Source of the DNA: Trichaptum fuscoviolaceum
Lineage: Eukaryota; Basidiomycota; Agaricomycetes; Hymenochaetales; Trichaptaceae
NCBI GenBank assembly: GCA_910574455.1
Contig: CAJSYZ010000001.1
Coordinates: forward strand, 2,525,424 to 2,589,423
DNA length: 64,000 nt
Reading direction: 5' to 3'
Shown: positions 61,193 through 64,000 of the stretch, piece after piece
Layout of the letters: every line of letters begins with the position of its first letter
How positions within the stretch are numbered: position 1 is the stretch's first letter
The notes under the pieces: generated by a model
What the model saw: the letters and a program-made list of their open reading frames with translations, nothing else
What the model was told of the DNA's origin: nothing
Databases searched by the model: none
Translations under genes and position numbers: made by a program

Positions 61193-63286
61193 TTATTTGT
61201 CTGCAAACTGGGCTTTTCCGAGTTTGATCGATTCTCGTCGGTCCTCATTCTCATTTCTACAGATATCGTCTAGAACTTCGCCGGCTCGCACGCCGAGGAC
61301 GCTCAGTAGGGTGTCGCTTAAGCCGTGTGTCGCCTCGGCGCATCCCTGGAGGTAGATATCGCTGGAAGTTCGAGGGACACGAGATATGAGGCGGTAGTTG
61401 CGAGAAATACGGAGGGCTACGGTCGCCGGCGTCTCAGACAGGGAAAGACCGGGCGAGGACGGAGGGCTGTTGGTTGAGCTTCCGGAGCTGGAGTGTGGTG
61501 TAGAGTCAGGGAGGCTTGGCGGATTGGAAGGCTCAACATCGTGATCGACAAAGTCGACTAGTTCGTATTTGACCTCCTGGTCGACTATGTGTTCGAGATT
61601 CAATGCATTGTCGCCGTGATGATGCTCTGGGGCAAGCTTGACGACCGTAGACCGGCCGGAGTCTTGTTCGTGGCCGATGTAGTCCTCTGCGAGATTCGAC
61701 GCGCGGAGGAGACGCAGCCATGATTTGCGATCGTACCCGGTTCCGCAGATGATGCCGTCGTACGTGACATCCGTGATATCGTTCGAGATTAAATGCTGGC
61801 AGGCCAAGGTAAGCACTTTCCGCGATGAATCGCCTTCTATCACATGTTGAGTGGTCGCGGAAACGATCCTTTGGTATGTACGGATAGTAACACGAGGTGT
61901 AGATGACGAAGCCGCCCGAGCTTTTCGCGTCGCAATTCCTTCGGACAGCTTCTGGTTGTAAATGAGCTCGTAAACCTAAGGAGGAATGATGAGTGCTTTT
62001 TTCCAGCAACAGAAATCTGGTATACTTGCCGTATCAAGAGTCAACGGGTTTACGACGCTATAATTCGTGTTTTTGTATTCTGCAAGGATCGAACGTCTGG
62101 AGCTCTCCTTTGGGTAGTTATACCAGTCGCTTGTTTCTGGATAGGAGGTGTGGAAACTCAGACACCGCATGCGTATCGCAATGGCTCTGATGCTTACTTT
62201 CAGGATCGAAGATTTCGTTCACGAATGGACTATCATCGCTGGGCTTAAGGGACCCCTTGCGGATGATCATGTGGACCTCATGCGCTCCATCTGGAGCAGG
62301 CATGCACTCGAGACGTCTATGGACGTCTAGGAGACATTCAGCGGCGCTCTGTCCCGACCCCACGACTGCGATCTTAAGCGCCTTGGAGCGGCAGGGGAGT
62401 CGGTTGAGGAGTGTCCCAACCGACGTCATGTAAGACGAGCTGTGGATAATAGGGACATCAGGGACACGAGCGTCCCAGGCGCTACGGGACGGAGGGAGGA
62501 GAGCGGATAGTACGGGGGGAATAATTGGCGAGCCGCCTGGAGATAAGATGAGAGATTCTGATGAACAAGGCGATATTCAGCATATGAGGGAAATTTCTCA
62601 TGGATTCGGAAAAATGTAATTCGTACTTGTTTGTCTTGTCACAATCTCGCCTGTCTTGATCAGACGGCTCGTTACTTCGATTAATTCTCGTTCATAGTCG
62701 TCCGCGTGGACCTTGGAGATGCCGATGACTTCCTCAGCGTAGGCAACTTGAATGCCGCGCTTCTCGACCTCACGCGCGGCCCATGAGAGATAGTCTGCAA
62801 ATTCGCGACGTGTAGGAATAGTTGAGCCGCGGTTGATGAAAGCCACAAGCCTGTCCTGCGAATGCAGGTAAGAAAGGAACGTCAACGGCGATGAGGGTTT
62901 CCGCAGCGTGACCAAGTCCTTGAGGCAGCTGAAGGACACGCGACCAGACTTTGTTAGGGTGAACATTTGAGCATAGCTGAATATATGCACGAACCTGATC
63001 TGCATACGAGAGCCTGGAATAAGCATTCCGGGGTGCCACAGGAATTCAGCATGCTTCTCTACGAAAAGCGCTCTTTGGATGTGCTTCGCCTACAAACGAA
63101 AAGGGGCTATATCAACCAACTCAAATACCTTCAAAATTGGGTTATAATGACACTTACCTCGCCATCAGACCACTTGTCGGTGAGGGCAGCGGCGATTGCA
63201 AGGTTGGCAGGCCCAAAGCCACAGCCGAGGATGTCATAGACGTTGGCAGGTAAAGAGGGGTTCTCCATAGGTTCTGCGGAGGTCAT
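61193..63286 (-). CDS. SID1: L-ornithine N5-monooxygenase (siderophore synthesis)
   Basis: FAD- and NADPH-dependent enzyme that hydroxylates ornithine, the committed step to hydroxamate siderophores such as ferrichrome. Six exons, complement(61193..61975,62030..62136,62198..62557,62627..62928,62995..63089,63158..63286), give 591 aa. FAD site: ILGCGFGPANLAIAAAL. Then FLWHPGMLIPGSRMQI, SCLKDLVTLRKPSSPLTFLS, and the NADPH site IAVVGSGQSAAE (about residue 240). Also present: NTNYSVVNPLTLDTVYELIY, YDGIICGTGY and a C-terminal segment with SDIYLQGCAEATHGLSDTLL. The fifth intron (61976-62029) uses donor GCAAGT, a GC-AG intron, and only this choice gives LDT joined to VYELIYNQ. The expected partner NRPS is not in the window but may lie to the right. 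Confidence 0.94.
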
Positions 63287-64000
63287 AAGCAAAGTATAAA
63301 GAAGGTACGGAGCAAACGGAGACAGTTATGGTTGTTGAATGTCCGACCGAGAAAGCGGTCTGCCTTTTCTAGGATCGTGCCAGCATATACGTACAGTACG
63401 CAAGTTTCATAATTATAATTGCTTGTAACCTGTGTTGAGATGTTCTGAGAACCTGAGATGGAGCTTGAGTTGCGTTCGGTAGATCGGTCAGGTCGAGGCT
63501 TTGCAATGTCCCGGGCACATGGTGGTTTCTTGAACAAAAATTTCAACAATATGCACGATGGTGAAGAGTGCTGCAAAGGAAGAGGGGCTTGGCCGTCCTG
63601 CACTCGGTGAGAACAGGGCTCGTGTGGATGCATGTTTGGGCTTCCGTAGCAACAGGCACGATATTTTACCGCTGTCTCGTAAACTGCTCTCACTCCTGAC
63701 CTGCATGCGCATGCTATTCCTACTAAACAAGGCTTTGTTCACGGGTCGAGGTGCCATTGATAGCTCTTGACTGACTAGAGACTGTGGCTTCTGTCTCCGG
63801 GATAATCTCGTGCGCCGTTTGCCAATTACACGGGGTTTCCACATTTTGCTTATACCCTCTCCGTTCTTTCGACCGGGAACTGAGGCGAAAGTCTTGAATT
63901 AGTAGATTCAGTCAAACCAAACTCTTGTGCCAATCATTTCAGCAGTGTCCAATACAGCAAAGGGAGAATGATAACTATATACCGACCCCAGATGTTGATG
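63287..64000. other. Upstream region of SID1, no gene seen
   Basis: 714 bp to the window edge. Open frames on the minus strand (for example 63283-63693 and 63488-63844) lack family character. GATAA/GATAG cores occur (about 63759, 63801, 63970) but none shows the full ATC(T/A)GATAA consensus. It likely contains the SID1 promoter, possibly shared with a gene beyond the edge. Confidence 0.45.

Noticed and set aside
63283..63844. Open frames on the minus strand near the right edge
   Set aside because: No family similarity, start immediately upstream of SID1, and composition like intergenic DNA.

Overview
This 64 kb window is nuclear DNA of a filamentous fungus, most likely a mushroom-forming basidiomycete (Agaricomycetes). 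Nearly every conserved gene is cut by many short introns (about 45-110 nt, GT-AG with two GC-AG exceptions). Genes are dense on both strands, and the window carries a Plavaka-type transposase and a DUF6532-like protein, both typical of Agaricomycetes. Exons were assigned by reading frame, splice signals and recalled family sequence; no alignment was run.

Left block, 1-27.6 kb, is gene-dense core genome. In order: kynureninase (3' part) and kynurenine formamidase (two adjacent steps of the tryptophan-to-NAD pathway, tail to tail), PMP3, eIF2B epsilon, a small EF-hand protein, a METTL21/FAM86-like methyltransferase, a RhoGEF, asparagine synthetase, primase large subunit PRI2, phosphatidylserine synthase, MYST acetyltransferase ESA1, SMC5/6 subunit NSE1, a large AAA ATPase with a possible mitochondrial presequence, and phosphatidylinositol synthase. 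Several neighbours are divergent and share promoters.

Middle block, about 28-52.4 kb, is an accessory island. It holds a decayed Plavaka transposase, a DUF6532-like gene with many small exons, two orphan coiled-coil-type genes that may be distant relatives, and a gene ending in a chymotrypsin-like serine peptidase domain. The DNA between and inside these genes is a mosaic of short recurring words, AGT/ACT triplet palindromes and tandem repeats that contain splice signals. Several genes have internal one-base frame breaks. This is the part most likely to hold undescribed biology.

Right block, 52.4-64 kb, returns to core genome: ATG2 (autophagy lipid transfer), RLP24 (60S ribosome assembly) and L-ornithine N5-monooxygenase (hydroxamate siderophore synthesis). 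No convincing tRNA, rRNA or CRISPR array was seen.
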